Assembly (NCBI RefSeq): GCF_020164555.1
Contig: NZ_JAIQZB010000003.1
Span: 185,938 to 249,937, forward strand
DNA length: 64,000 nt
Source of the DNA: Salegentibacter lacus
Lineage (GTDB): Bacteria; Bacteroidota; Bacteroidia; Flavobacteriales; Flavobacteriaceae
Direction of reading: 5' to 3'
The notes beneath the pieces were generated by a model. That model was not told where the DNA came from. It ran no database searches and saw only the letters and a list, made by a program, of their open reading frames with translations. Below are positions 18,906 to 27,510 of the stretch, piece by piece (position 1 is the first letter of the stretch; each line of letters begins with the position of its first letter). Made by a program: the position numbers and the translations under genes.

Positions 18906-20126
18906 ATGAAGTATCATCTTTTTGAAGTTTTTGGAATTGAATTGGAATATATGCTTGTTGATGCATCCAGTTTTAAGGTAAATCCAATTGTAGACCAGCT
19001 TTTTATCAGTAAAAATGGAGATATCACCTCAGATATTGAAAATGGGGAAATTGAATGGAGTAATGAGTTAGTTGCGCACGTAGTGGAACTTAAAACCAAT
19101 GGTCCAACCGGAGATGTGGAACATCTGGACCTTCTTTTTGCCGAAAATGTTAAAGAAATAAACCAATTATTGAAGGAAAAGAACACGCTACTTTTACCTT
19201 CGGCTGCCCACCCTTTGATGATTCCTGCAACTGAAACTCAGTTATGGAAACACAGTTCCAGTAAAATTTACGCACTTTACAACCGTATTTTTGACTGTAG
19301 CGGCCACGGCTGGAGCAATGTGCAGAGTATGCATATTAACCTTCCGTTTTTTGATGATAATGAGTTTGATAAACTGCACGCCGCAGTACGTTTGCTTTTA
19401 CCTATAATTCCGGCCTTAAGCGCCAGTTCACCCATTTTTGAAGGGAAAAATACCGGTTTTAAAGATGCCAGAATGCAGGTGTATAAAACCAACCAAAAGG
19501 AAATTCCAGAGATGACGGGTAAAGTTATTCCTGAACAGGTTTTCTCTAAAGACGATTATTACAAAACGATTTTTGAACCGATTAATAAAAAGATTAAGCC
19601 ACACGATACCGAAAATATTTTGGATCACCATTTTTTAAACTCTAGGGGAGCTATCGCTAGGTTTGACCGAAATGCCATTGAAATTCGTGTAATAGATGTT
19701 CAGGAATGTCCAAAGGCAGATATGGCAATCGCTATTTTAATAATTGAATGCTTAAAATTGTTGGTTAGCGAAGAATTGATTTCTATTGGTAAGCAGAAAA
19801 AATGGCACGAAAACGAGCTTTTTGAAATTTTTGATGCCGTAATTAAGGATGCTGAAAATACAAAGATCAATAATAAAGAGTACCTCAAAATTTTCGGACT
19901 TTCACAAACCATTGAAATCAAAGAAATTTGGCGGATTTTATTTTCAAAAGTGAAAAGAAATATTGCAGAAAAACACCAGGAAAGCATAAAGTTTCTACTG
20001 AATAACGGAAGTCTTTCAACCCGTATTTTAAAAGCCGTAGGTAATGATTTTTCAAATGAAAATATTCAAAAAACCTATTTTAAGTTAGCCGATTGTCTTG
20101 AAGAGAATAAATTCTTTAAGCCGTGA
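18906..20126 (+). CDS. GCS2-family carboxylate-amine ligase
   Basis: 406 aa of the glutamate-cysteine ligase family 2 (YbdK-like, glutamine-synthetase fold). Visible signatures: FGIELEYMLVD at the N-terminus (metal-binding Glu pair), GHGWSNVQSMHINLPF, LSASSPIFEG, and RFDRNAIEIRVIDVQECPK. The family ligates an amino acid gamma-carboxylate to an amine using ATP. A plain gamma-glutamylcysteine synthetase role is possible, but the flanking RimK-like and deformylase genes suggest a specialised amide. It lies three bases after the ATP-grasp gene and its stop overlaps the next start (GTGA). Confidence 0.85.
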   Translation: MKYHLFEVFGIELEYMLVDASSFKVNPIVDQLFISKNGDITSDIENGEIEWSNELVAHVVELKTNGPTGDVEHLDLLFAENVKEINQLLKEKNTLLLPSAAHPLMIPATETQLWKHSSSKIYALYNRIFDCSGHGWSNVQSMHINLPFFDDNEFDKLHAAVRLLLPIIPALSASSPIFEGKNTGFKDARMQVYKTNQKEIPEMTGKVIPEQVFSKDDYYKTIFEPINKKIKPHDTENILDHHFLNSRGAIARFDRNAIEIRVIDVQECPKADMAIAILIIECLKLLVSEELISIGKQKKWHENELFEIFDAVIKDAENTKINNKEYLKIFGLSQTIEIKEIWRILFSKVKRNIAEKHQESIKFLLNNGSLSTRILKAVGNDFSNENIQKTYFKLADCLEENKFFKP

Positions 20127-20806
20127 AACTGGTATTAACCTGCGAACACGCTTTTAATACTATTCCGCAGGAATATCACAATTTATTTACTAATGCCAGG
20201 GAAACTCTGGAATCACACCGTGCCTACGATCCCGGTGCCTTAGATCTGTTTAATGAGCTAAAGAAATTATCCGATTTTTCATTTTTTCACGAAACGGGGC
20301 GTTTGTTAGTAGAAGTAAATAGATCTAAATGGCATTCTAATTTATTTTCTGAATTCACTAAAAAGCTTTCTAAAACCTCTAAAACCAAACTTTTAAACGA
20401 ATACTATTTTCCCTATCGGGATTCGGTAGAAAAGCAAATTTCAAGCATAATAGAAAAAGGGGAGAAGGTGTTGCATTTTTCGGTACATACTTTTACCCCG
20501 GAATTAAACGGAATAGTAAGAAATACCGATATCGGATTACTTTATGATCCTGCGAGATCGGGTGAAAAGGAATTCAGTAAGAATTTCAAGCGAATTCTCA
20601 ACAGTCAAAATCCAGATCTAAAAGTCAGGTTCAATTATCCTTACCTGGGAAAGGCTGATGGATTCACTACGTATTTACGTAAAAAATTTCCTGAAAATTA
20701 TATGGGAATTGAACTGGAAGTGAATCAAAAATTTGTAATGAATAATCAAATGGATTCAGCGGTTAAGAGAGAAGTATTTTCAGCTTTAAAAGTTTTAGTA
20801 AAATAA
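20123..20806 (+). CDS. N-formylglutamate amidohydrolase family protein
   Basis: 227 aa. Signatures: LTCEHAFNTIP (metal His), SHRAYDPGAL, GRLLVEVNRS and HFSVHTFTPELNG. Classical members (HutG) release formate or an acyl group from N-acyl glutamate in histidine degradation; no other hut gene is present, so in this setting it more likely trims an amide made by the two upstream ligases. It starts with GTG at 20123, overlapping the GCS2 stop by four bases, so it is translationally coupled. A strong terminator follows. Confidence 0.87.
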   Translation: MKLVLTCEHAFNTIPQEYHNLFTNARETLESHRAYDPGALDLFNELKKLSDFSFFHETGRLLVEVNRSKWHSNLFSEFTKKLSKTSKTKLLNEYYFPYRDSVEKQISSIIEKGEKVLHFSVHTFTPELNGIVRNTDIGLLYDPARSGEKEFSKNFKRILNSQNPDLKVRFNYPYLGKADGFTTYLRKKFPENYMGIELEVNQKFVMNNQMDSAVKREVFSALKVLVK

Positions 20807-20808
20807 GA

Positions 20809-20858
20809 AAGCCACTAATTCACTAATTTATATTCGTGAATTCGTGGCTTGATTTTTT
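20809..20858 (+). terminator. Terminator of the amidoligase operon
   Basis: AAGCCACTAATTCAC (20809-20823) pairs with GTGAATTCGTGGCTT (20836-20850) with one mismatch, followed by GATTTTTT. Confidence 0.85.
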
Positions 20859-20881
20859 CAGAATAAAATATTCTCAAAAAC

Positions 20882-21295
20882 TTATTGAATCAATTCAGAT
20901 TCTAAAGTGATTTCTGTATTTAGCAACTTAGAAATTGGGCAATTTTCTTTAGCATCTTTGGCTATTTTATCAAATTTAGCTTTATCAATTCCTTTCACTT
21001 TCGCTTTTAAAATCAAATGGGATTTTTTTACAGCGCCATCTTCAAAAGTAATTTCAGATTTGGTTTCCAGTTCATCCGGTTCAAAACCTTCCTCGGTTAA
21101 ATTAGCCGAGAGTTGCATCGTAAAACAGCCGGCATGAGCCGCACCTATTAGTTCTTCGGGGTTGGTGCCAATTCCATCTTCAAACCTGGTTTTAAAAGAA
21201 TATTGCGATTCTTTTAATACACCACTTTCGGTGCTTACTGTGCCTTTACCTTCTTTAAGATTCCCTTTCCAAACTGCGGTTCCATTTCTTTTCAT
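20882..21295 (-). CDS. OsmC-family peroxiredoxin
   Basis: 137 aa. The two redox Cys of OsmC proteins are C57 ([11 protein letters not shown]) and C119 ([11 protein letters not shown]), with [12 protein letters not shown] leading into the first. OsmC enzymes reduce organic hydroperoxides and protect against oxidative and osmotic stress. Cytoplasmic and probably monocistronic. It is convergent with the amidoligase operon, 23 bp past that operon's terminator. Confidence 0.93.
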   Translation of the reverse strand: MKRNGTAVWKGNLKEGKGTVSTESGVLKESQYSFKTRFEDGIGTNPEELIGAAHAGCFTMQLSANLTEEGFEPDELETKSEITFEDGAVKKSHLILKAKVKGIDKAKFDKIAKDAKENCPISKLLNTEITLESELIQ

Positions 21296-21394
21296 AATAA
21301 TACTTTTTGTTGATTTCTTTCTAAGATAAAGATCATTACACCCAACCTCAAATTATTATCAAAACATTAACCCCTTCCTTTGAAATCATCAAAC

Positions 21395-21426
21395 AAAAAA
21401 GCCCGAAACCATTAGGCTTCGAGCTC
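21395..21426 (-). terminator. Terminator of the FKBP gene
   Basis: On the minus strand AGCTCGAA pairs with TTTCGGGCT (one G-T wobble) and is followed by TTTTTT. Confidence 0.7.
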
Positions 21427-21450
21427 TTCTATATAATTTATAAGAACTAC

Positions 21451-21882
21451 TTATTTGATCTCTACTACTTCAAGATCAAATACAAGATCTTTTCCTGCTA
21501 ATGGGTGATTTCCATCTACCACAATAGTTTCATCTTTTACATCTTTAACCACAAGGTTCATTTCCTGTCCGTCAGGGCTTTTAGAAACAAGTCCCATTCC
21601 TACTTCTGGTTTAATTTCTTCCGGAAGTTGGCTCTTTTGTACTTCTTGCACAAGCTCTTCTCTTGGCTCTCCGTAAGCTTCTTCTTTAGGAATATTTATG
21701 GTTTTCTTCTCGCTCACTTTCATATCGATAAGGCCTTTCTCAAAACCAGGGATAAGCTGTCCTTGTCCCATAGTAAATTCTATAGGCTCACCTCTTTCTA
21801 CAGAGCTGTCAAAAACCTGCCCGTCAGCTAGTTTACCTGTGTAATGTACCTTTACCGTGTCATTTGCTTTTACTTGACTCAT
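21451..21882 (-). CDS. SlyD-like FKBP peptidyl-prolyl isomerase
   Basis: 143 aa. The FKBP core is clear (VKVHYTGKLADGQVFDSS, EFTMGQGQLIPGFEKGL, VFDLEVVEI), with the IF insertion of SlyD-type proteins between about residues 70 and 125. It has no signal peptide, so it is a cytoplasmic isomerase and chaperone. The His-rich nickel tail of enterobacterial SlyD is absent. The start is taken at the ATG whose coding begins MSQVKAND; a TTG 15 bases further out is less likely. Confidence 0.9.
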   Translation of the reverse strand: MSQVKANDTVKVHYTGKLADGQVFDSSVERGEPIEFTMGQGQLIPGFEKGLIDMKVSEKKTINIPKEEAYGEPREELVQEVQKSQLPEEIKPEVGMGLVSKSPDGQEMNLVVKDVKDETIVVDGNHPLAGKDLVFDLEVVEIK

Positions 21883-22168
21883 AATGTTGTTTTTCAAAAA
21901 TTATAATGGGCTTTATTTAACAATATGCCCGTTAAAGAGTGCAAAGGTACAGTTATAATATGCGCTTCCAAATTATGGCGCCCTTAATCCCGGAATCTTT
22001 TAAAAATCTTAACATTTTGAATAGAAATTTATTTTGAAATGCTGCGCTTTGAAAGACAGGAGCTTAAAATTTAAATTGGAATTTCCGTAATAAGTAAATA
22101 CATTTATTAACTTAAGTTTTAGAAAATATTGATTTATCTCAACCACTTACAATTAAAACCTATACAAA

Positions 22169-23635
22169 ATGAAAAAAGACCATACCCCTAAATCCAATTC
22201 AAGGAGAAGTTTTTTGAAAACCACCGCTTTGGCTACTGCCGGAATTAGTATTATTCCCAGGCATGTTATGGGAGGCCCCGGTTTTTTAGCGCCAAGTGAT
22301 AAATTAGTAGTTGCGGGAATTGGAGTAGGAGGAAAGGGTGAAAGCGATATCAACAGTTTTTATCAATCTGGTAAGGCTGATATTGGTTTTTTATGCGATG
22401 TGGATAAAAAAAGGGCTGCAGCATCTATTGCTCGCTTTCCTAAGGCCAAGTTCTATACAGATTATCGGGAAATGTTAGAGAAAGAAGCTAAAAATATAGA
22501 TGCAGTCTCTGTTTCTACGCCAGATCACGGTCACGCAGTTCAAGCTTTAGCGGCTATGGAACTGGGGAAACCGGTGTATGTTCAAAAGCCCTTAACTCAC
22601 GATATTTATGAAGCAAGACAATTAACTGAAGCTGCAAAAAAATATCAGGTCGTTACCCAAATGGGAAATCAAGGGGCTTCTGGTGATGGTGTTAGAAAAA
22701 TGCGTGAATGGTACGACGCCGATCTTATAGGAAAAGTGCATACCGTATATGTGTGGACAGATCGGCCCGTTTGGCCACAGGGAATTCCCTGGCCAAAAGG
22801 CAAAACAACCGCCGTTCCTGAAGGTTTAGACTGGGATTTATGGTTGAATACCGCTCCTTATAAAAACTATATAGAAGGCCTGGTTCCTTTTAACTGGCGT
22901 GGCTGGTGGGATTATGGTACCGGGGCACTTGGCGATATGGGCTGCCATTTAATTGAAGCACCATATCGTGTTTTAGGCCTGGGCCATCCTAAAGATGTTC
23001 AGTGTAGCGTGGGAAGTGTTTATGTAGATGAATTTAAAAGAGGATATTTCCCTGAAAGCTGTCCGCCATCAAGCCACGCAGTGATGACTTTCCCGAAAAC
23101 CGATAAAACCAGTGAAGATGTAACGCTACATTGGATGGACGGTGGCATTAAACCAAAAAGACCGGAAGAACTTGGGCCAAATGAAACTTTTGGCGATGGT
23201 GGCAACGGCGTTTTATTTATTGGAGATAAAGGAAAAATGATGTGTGGTACTTATGGCCGAAATCCAAGATTACTGCCAACTTCCAAAACAGATGAAGTAA
23301 ATGTTGCTCAAAAATACGATAGGGTTCCCGGTGGGGAAGAAGGCCATTACGCCCAATGGGTTGAAGGCGCGATTGCGGGTTACGGAAAAAAAGAATTAAG
23401 TTCTCCATTCGAAATTGCTGGACCGCTTACTGAAACTTTGTTGATCGCTAATTTAGCTATTAGAGGTTATGATGTAAGAAATGAGCAAAGACGCGATAAT
23501 GGTGATACTTATTTCAATTATCCCGGGCGTGATATAAAAATGCTCTGGGATTCAGAAAATATGCGGGTTACCAATTTTGAGGAAGCCAATCAGTTTGTGC
23601 GAAGAGAATACCGCGATGGCTGGAAGTTGAGCTAG
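22169..23635 (+). CDS. Tat-exported Gfo/Idh/MocA-family oxidoreductase
   Basis: 488 aa. A twin-arginine signal (SRRSFLKTTALATAG) precedes the Rossmann domain (VVAGIGVGGKGESD, about residue 47) and the EKP-like motif GKPVYVQKPLTHDIYEAR; the C-terminal domain begins near residue 165. Export through Tat implies that the enzyme folds with its bound nucleotide before transport. Flavobacterial members often act on sugars or glycosides at the cell surface or in the periplasm. No polysaccharide-utilisation genes flank it. The gene lies 24 bp before the 3D-domain gene. Confidence 0.9.
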   Translation: MKKDHTPKSNSRRSFLKTTALATAGISIIPRHVMGGPGFLAPSDKLVVAGIGVGGKGESDINSFYQSGKADIGFLCDVDKKRAAASIARFPKAKFYTDYREMLEKEAKNIDAVSVSTPDHGHAVQALAAMELGKPVYVQKPLTHDIYEARQLTEAAKKYQVVTQMGNQGASGDGVRKMREWYDADLIGKVHTVYVWTDRPVWPQGIPWPKGKTTAVPEGLDWDLWLNTAPYKNYIEGLVPFNWRGWWDYGTGALGDMGCHLIEAPYRVLGLGHPKDVQCSVGSVYVDEFKRGYFPESCPPSSHAVMTFPKTDKTSEDVTLHWMDGGIKPKRPEELGPNETFGDGGNGVLFIGDKGKMMCGTYGRNPRLLPTSKTDEVNVAQKYDRVPGGEEGHYAQWVEGAIAGYGKKELSSPFEIAGPLTETLLIANLAIRGYDVRNEQRRDNGDTYFNYPGRDIKMLWDSENMRVTNFEEANQFVRREYRDGWKLS

Positions 23636-23659
23636 AATAATAATTCAGAAATTATAGTT

Positions 23660-24115
23660 ATGAAAGTCGTTGTAGTAGTTTGTCTAGTAGTATTTTACTT
23701 CAGCTTTTTAGCCTGTAATTTCAATAATAAAGAGCCTGAGTCCAAAATGGTATGGGATACTTTAGAAGTTACGGCTTCAGCATATAATTCTCTTAGCTGG
23801 CAAACGGGAGCCGGGGGTGCTAATATAACGGCCTGGGGAGATACTTTAAAACCTGGGTTAAATGCAATTGCAGTTTCCAGGGATTTGATAAAAAGAGGTC
23901 TGGACCATAATACCCGTGTCAAAATTGAAGGTTTTGATAGCGTTTTCCTGGTAAAAGATAAAATGCATTATCGCTGGAAAAACAAAATAGATATCTATAT
24001 GGATGAGGATGTCCAAAAAGCCAGAAATTTTGGTCGCAAAAAATTAAATATCTATTTTGAAGTTCCTCTCGATTCAATTTCAAAAAATAATAATTCAAAA
24101 AATAATTCTGAATGA
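23660..24115 (+). CDS. 3D-domain lipoprotein
   Basis: 151 aa. The signal peptide ends at a lipobox Cys (FYFSFLAC, residue 19). The mature part contains a 3D-type double-psi beta barrel, as in MltA: TASAYNSLSWQTG, AVSRDLIKRGLDHNTRV and the acidic DIYMDEDVQKARNFGRKK, which supplies the Asp residues that name the domain. In lytic transglycosylases and resuscitation factors such a barrel binds peptidoglycan; here it is stand-alone. Asn/Lys/Ser repeats at the C-terminus. Its stop overlaps the ATG of the channel gene by four bases. Confidence 0.8.
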   Translation: MKVVVVVCLVVFYFSFLACNFNNKEPESKMVWDTLEVTASAYNSLSWQTGAGGANITAWGDTLKPGLNAIAVSRDLIKRGLDHNTRVKIEGFDSVFLVKDKMHYRWKNKIDIYMDEDVQKARNFGRKKLNIYFEVPLDSISKNNNSKNNSE

Positions 24116-25182
24116 TTAAGAAATACTTTCTACTATCTATCCTTTTAATTTCAAGTTTAAGCTTTCAAGCCCAGCAGGCAACTGATAGTGTGAATCTTTC
24201 AAAAACATTGGTGATTGGTGTGACACCAACCCCACCATTTGTGATGGAAGAAAATGGTGAGTACTCCGGCTTAAGTATCGATTCCTGGGAATTGATCAAT
24301 GAAGAAATGGATTTCGATTATGAGTTTAAAGAATATGGTTCACTATCAGAACTTTTAAATGCAATAGAAAACAGCGAAGTAGATTTTAGTATTAATCCGG
24401 TTACGGTGACTAATAATCGAATGCAACGAATGGATTTTTCGCAACCTTATTTTATTTCGCATACCGGTGTGGCTAAAAGAAGTGAATCTCAGATTTTTAG
24501 TTATTTAGCAAACTTATTTAGCTGGAATTTTATTTCAGCAATACTTATTTTACTCGCTGTAATTTTTATTTTCGGCTTCCTGGTATGGATTTTTGAACGT
24601 AAAAAGAATGCCGAAGAGTTTGGAAACGGATCGCGGGGAATCCTTCAGGGTTTTTGGTGGAGTGCTGTAACTATGACGACGGTTGGTTATGGAGATAAAT
24701 CTCCTAGAACTACAGGAGGACGGGTAATCGCGCTTATCTGGATGTTTATGGCTATTATCATTATTTCCAGTTTAACAGCCGGTATCGCATCATCGCTTAC
24801 CGTTCAAACTATGAACGATGAAATAAATTCGGTACAGGATTTGTCTAAATTTGAGGTAACCAGTGTAGAAAGCAGTAGTGCGCAGGAATTATTAAACCTC
24901 TATAATATAGAACATAATGAAGTGATGGATGAAAAAGAAGGCATAGCCTTATTGAAAAACGAAGAAACTAAACTTTTTGTTTACGATGAGCCTATTTTAC
25001 GCTATGAGATCAAGAGAAGAGGCCTGGAAGATGAAATAGAAGTTCTTCCCAAAACCCTTAAAAAAGATTATTACGGGTATAGCTTTCCGAAGAATTCAGC
25101 GTTATTACAAAAGATTGATCCAGTGCTTATAGGTGTAATGAAAACTATGGAGTGGAACTCTATTATGGCTGAATACGAATAA
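24112..25182 (+). CDS. Prokaryotic ionotropic glutamate-receptor-like K+ channel
   Basis: 356 aa. After a signal peptide (through residue ~20), lobe S1 of a periplasmic-binding-protein fold runs to about residue 125 (TPTPPFVMEENGEYSGLSID; FSINPVTVTNNRMQRMDFSQ). TM1 lies at about 137-160, then a pore loop with the K+ filter TTVGYGD (about 195), TM2 at about 205-225, and lobe S2 to the end. This is the GluR0 layout: a ligand-gated potassium channel in which an amino acid opens the pore. The filter GYGD predicts K+ selectivity. Coupled to the 3D-domain lipoprotein by an ATGA overlap. Ligand unknown. Confidence 0.92.
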   Translation: MIKKYFLLSILLISSLSFQAQQATDSVNLSKTLVIGVTPTPPFVMEENGEYSGLSIDSWELINEEMDFDYEFKEYGSLSELLNAIENSEVDFSINPVTVTNNRMQRMDFSQPYFISHTGVAKRSESQIFSYLANLFSWNFISAILILLAVIFIFGFLVWIFERKKNAEEFGNGSRGILQGFWWSAVTMTTVGYGDKSPRTTGGRVIALIWMFMAIIIISSLTAGIASSLTVQTMNDEINSVQDLSKFEVTSVESSSAQELLNLYNIEHNEVMDEKEGIALLKNEETKLFVYDEPILRYEIKRRGLEDEIEVLPKTLKKDYYGYSFPKNSALLQKIDPVLIGVMKTMEWNSIMAEYE

Positions 25183-25314
25183 TTATCCAAGGCCTAAATA
25201 ACCCAGGATTATCCACAGAATTATAAATACCACAATAATTCCAAAACATCCGCAGCCGCCACCTAGTTTTTTGGCGCCCCAGCCGGCGAGAATAGCCCTG
25301 ATGATACTTTTCAT
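25183..25314 (-). CDS. 43-aa glycine-rich membrane microprotein
   Basis: Encodes 43 residues: MKSIIRAILAGWGAKKLGGG, then CGC and a hydrophobic helix FGIIVVFIILWIILGYL. One transmembrane segment follows a basic Gly/Cys turn. Its stop directly abuts the stop of the convergent channel gene, with no base between. I recall similar small proteins in other flavobacteria, and the strong amphipathic pattern with no stop supports a real gene. Function unknown. Confidence 0.65.
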   Translation of the reverse strand: MKSIIRAILAGWGAKKLGGGCGCFGIIVVFIILWIILGYLGLG

Positions 25315-25465
25315 AATTAAATATTAATAGGTTAAGTCAGGACTAATTTAGATGAAAACAAATTTTAAAATTTAGAATTAGCAAATATTTAGCAGCAATT
25401 AAGCACAAAGCCTTAAAACAATAAAACATTCGATTTTGTATCTTTATAAAAATTAAAAATAGACT

Positions 25466-26344
25466 ATGATGAAAATACATACATTCAAACTCGTTTTTTT
25501 AAGCTTAATATTGAGCAGCGGTATTTATGCGCAAAGTACTTCGGCTACTTTAATAAAAAAGGTAGAAGGATTTAGCCATCCGGAATCTGTAGTTTTTAAT
25601 GAAGATAAAAATGAATATTACGTCTCGAATATGGCCGACAGGGTGGAAGGAGACGGATTTATTTCCAGGGTTTCTGCCGAAGGTGAAATTATTGAATTAA
25701 AGTGGATAGATGGTTTAAAAGATCCAAAGGGATTACTTATTGTAGAGGATAAGGTTTATGTAACCAATAATACCGAACTTATTGAGATTAGTATTGAAGA
25801 TTCTAAAATAACGAAGCGAATTGAAGTTGAAGGGGCTAAATCTCTAAACGATATAACAGTAGACGCGGTTGGAAATATTTTTATTTCAGATTCAGGGAAA
25901 AGCGCTATTTATTTGATGCCCGGAGACTCCGCCAATATGATGGTCCCTAAAAATAAAAAAGGTGAGATTATTGAATATTTGAACAGTACCAGATTAGAAT
26001 ATGTAAATGGTCTCTATGCGCAAAAAGACCATCTTTACGCCGCCGCCTGGGGAGAAAATACCGACGGAAACTTTTTGAAAGTAGATATGGATACTCGCGA
26101 GATTGAAAAAATATCTAAGGAAGGAATAGGCAATTTGGATGGAGTACAACCTGTAGGTGATGATGCTTTTTACATTTCTGATTGGGCTACCGGAAAAATT
26201 TATCTCGCCAAAAAAGATGGGGAACTTAAAGAAGTTTTAACTTCAGAAAAAAGCTCGGGAGATATCTTTTTTGACGCAAAAAAAAATCAGTTGGTTTTAC
26301 CTATGAATTTTCAAAACGCCGTTTGGTGGTACCAACTTCAATAA
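25466..26344 (+). CDS. Exported SMP-30/gluconolactonase-like beta-propeller protein
   Basis: 292 aa with a signal peptide (FLSLILSSGIYAQ). The remainder is a six-bladed propeller of the SMP-30/Gluconolactonase/LRE type with repeated Asp-rich blade motifs: HPESVVFNEDKNEYYVSNMA, GLKDPKGLLIV, SLNDITVDAVGNIFISDSG and VGDDAFYISDWATGKIYL. Relatives hydrolyse lactones with a divalent metal, but many exported ones have no known substrate. TATCTTTA upstream (25437-25444) is near a -7 consensus. Confidence 0.85.
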   Translation: MMKIHTFKLVFLSLILSSGIYAQSTSATLIKKVEGFSHPESVVFNEDKNEYYVSNMADRVEGDGFISRVSAEGEIIELKWIDGLKDPKGLLIVEDKVYVTNNTELIEISIEDSKITKRIEVEGAKSLNDITVDAVGNIFISDSGKSAIYLMPGDSANMMVPKNKKGEIIEYLNSTRLEYVNGLYAQKDHLYAAAWGENTDGNFLKVDMDTREIEKISKEGIGNLDGVQPVGDDAFYISDWATGKIYLAKKDGELKEVLTSEKSSGDIFFDAKKNQLVLPMNFQNAVWWYQLQ

Positions 26345-26407
26345 GTTAAGACTACCTTATTATTCTTAAAATTTTTAAATACTATTTTTGAAAAAAAAAC
26401 TAACCAA

Positions 26408-26554
26408 ATGGAACTTAAGAAAGACGAAGAAGAGAAAGATTATATTTTAAAGGATAATAAGAAAACTAATTTTGGGATAGGTTTTATTATTACCATTATA
26501 CTTATTCTCATTGCAGCCGTGGTAATTTCCGGTTTTTATTTTGAGTTTTGGTAA
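26408..26554 (+). CDS. 48-aa membrane microprotein
   Basis: 48 residues: a highly charged N-terminus (MELKKDEEEKDYIL) followed by one hydrophobic helix (IGFIITIILILIAAVVISGF) and a short aromatic end (YFEFW). ATG lies 63 bp after the SMP-30 stop. Charge and hydrophobicity suggest a type of small single-pass membrane protein; no family recognised. Confidence 0.55.
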   Translation: MELKKDEEEKDYILKDNKKTNFGIGFIITIILILIAAVVISGFYFEFW

Positions 26555-26587
26555 TAATTCAAGATTGATTTCTTGTAATTACTTTAA

Positions 26588-26615
26588 CGTCATTCTAATT
26601 TATTTCAGAATCTAA
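26588..26615 (+). repeat. Dispersed intergenic repeat, copy 1
   Basis: A 28-base element beginning CGTCATTCTAATT and ending CAGAATCTAA. It matches the right arm of the palindromic element at 59173-59249 at about 25 of 27 positions when that arm is reversed. CGTCATTCTGAA...CAGAATCTAA elements of this kind are common between genes in Bacteroidota. Confidence 0.7.
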
Positions 26616-26700
26616 GTTGTTTATAACGAAAGATATTTCCAGCCTGAGGTTTTGAGATAGATTGATGTGGATAGACCATTTATGTGAAGAAAAAAATCAC

Positions 26701-27345
26701 CTACTTCTTAATCTCATTAATTAACAGAAACGCCTGATTCACATATTCTTTTTCTAAAAAGAGTGCAAAATAGTTTGAGGTAGAGATCATTTCAAAAATC
26801 GGAATTCCTTCGTAAGCAAGGAGTTTAAAAAGATAGAAATATAGGCCTACAAACTGCGAACTATTTTTAGGCAGGGCTATGGTTATAGAAGAAAGTTCTT
26901 CTTTTATAGATACCCGTCTTTCGTTTCTAAAGCAATCTTCAACAAGATTAGTAAGACTGGAGGAAACCAAAATATTACTTTCCTGGTAATTACTGGAATA
27001 ATTCAGGTAAACCCCGGTTTGATCTTTTACCGCGTCCAACAACTTCGCTTTATTGGCAATTATGGTATTGGAGTTCAAGAAGGTATATTCGGTAATTCCA
27101 GATCGCACCACAATATCACCAAGCTCGCGTAAATGCCGCATATTTATTTTAGTGCGGCGGGGAGCGTAGCGCCTTAAAGCCATAATAATAGAACCCTGCT
27201 TTACCGGTTTTCTCATTTCTTTTTCCACCTGGGGCTGAATATCTTCTGCAAGTCCGCTAAAATTTACAATATCACGAGCTATCGCATCATCGAGAAATGG
27301 TTGGTGTCTTATAATATCGTGAACACAGGTAGTTATCGTCTTCAT
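26701..27345 (-). CDS. ACT-domain-like protein divergent from aspartokinase
   Basis: 214 aa, cytoplasmic. The C-terminal part (about 140-214: SSITIALPKNSSQFVGLYFY, IFEMISTSNYFALFLEKEYV) reads as an ACT-like regulatory fold resembling aspartokinase ACT domains. The N-terminal ~65 residues (IIRHQPFLDDAIARDIVNFS; SIIMALRRY) look like a helical, DNA-binding or dimerisation segment. It is head-to-head with the aspartokinase gene across 165 bp, a pairing I associate with other flavobacteria. A feedback sensor of lysine or threonine is plausible but unproven. Confidence 0.7.
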   Translation of the reverse strand: MKTITTCVHDIIRHQPFLDDAIARDIVNFSGLAEDIQPQVEKEMRKPVKQGSIIMALRRYAPRRTKINMRHLRELGDIVVRSGITEYTFLNSNTIIANKAKLLDAVKDQTGVYLNYSSNYQESNILVSSSLTNLVEDCFRNERRVSIKEELSSITIALPKNSSQFVGLYFYLFKLLAYEGIPIFEMISTSNYFALFLEKEYVNQAFLLINEIKK

Positions 27346-27510
27346 TGTTAAATATTGTACATTTTGTGCAAATGTATATAAATTGAGAGATATTTTTTGG
27401 TGCAGACGGCTTTAATTCTAATTATGCATCTTATTATTTCATTAGATGAAATCGGAAAAATCAATAAAGTATTTAATAATATAAATCTTACTTTGAGTAA
27501 ATAATTAGCA

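Noticed and set aside
20123..20806. Histidine-degradation HutG
   Set aside because: No other hut gene in the window; context is amidoligases.
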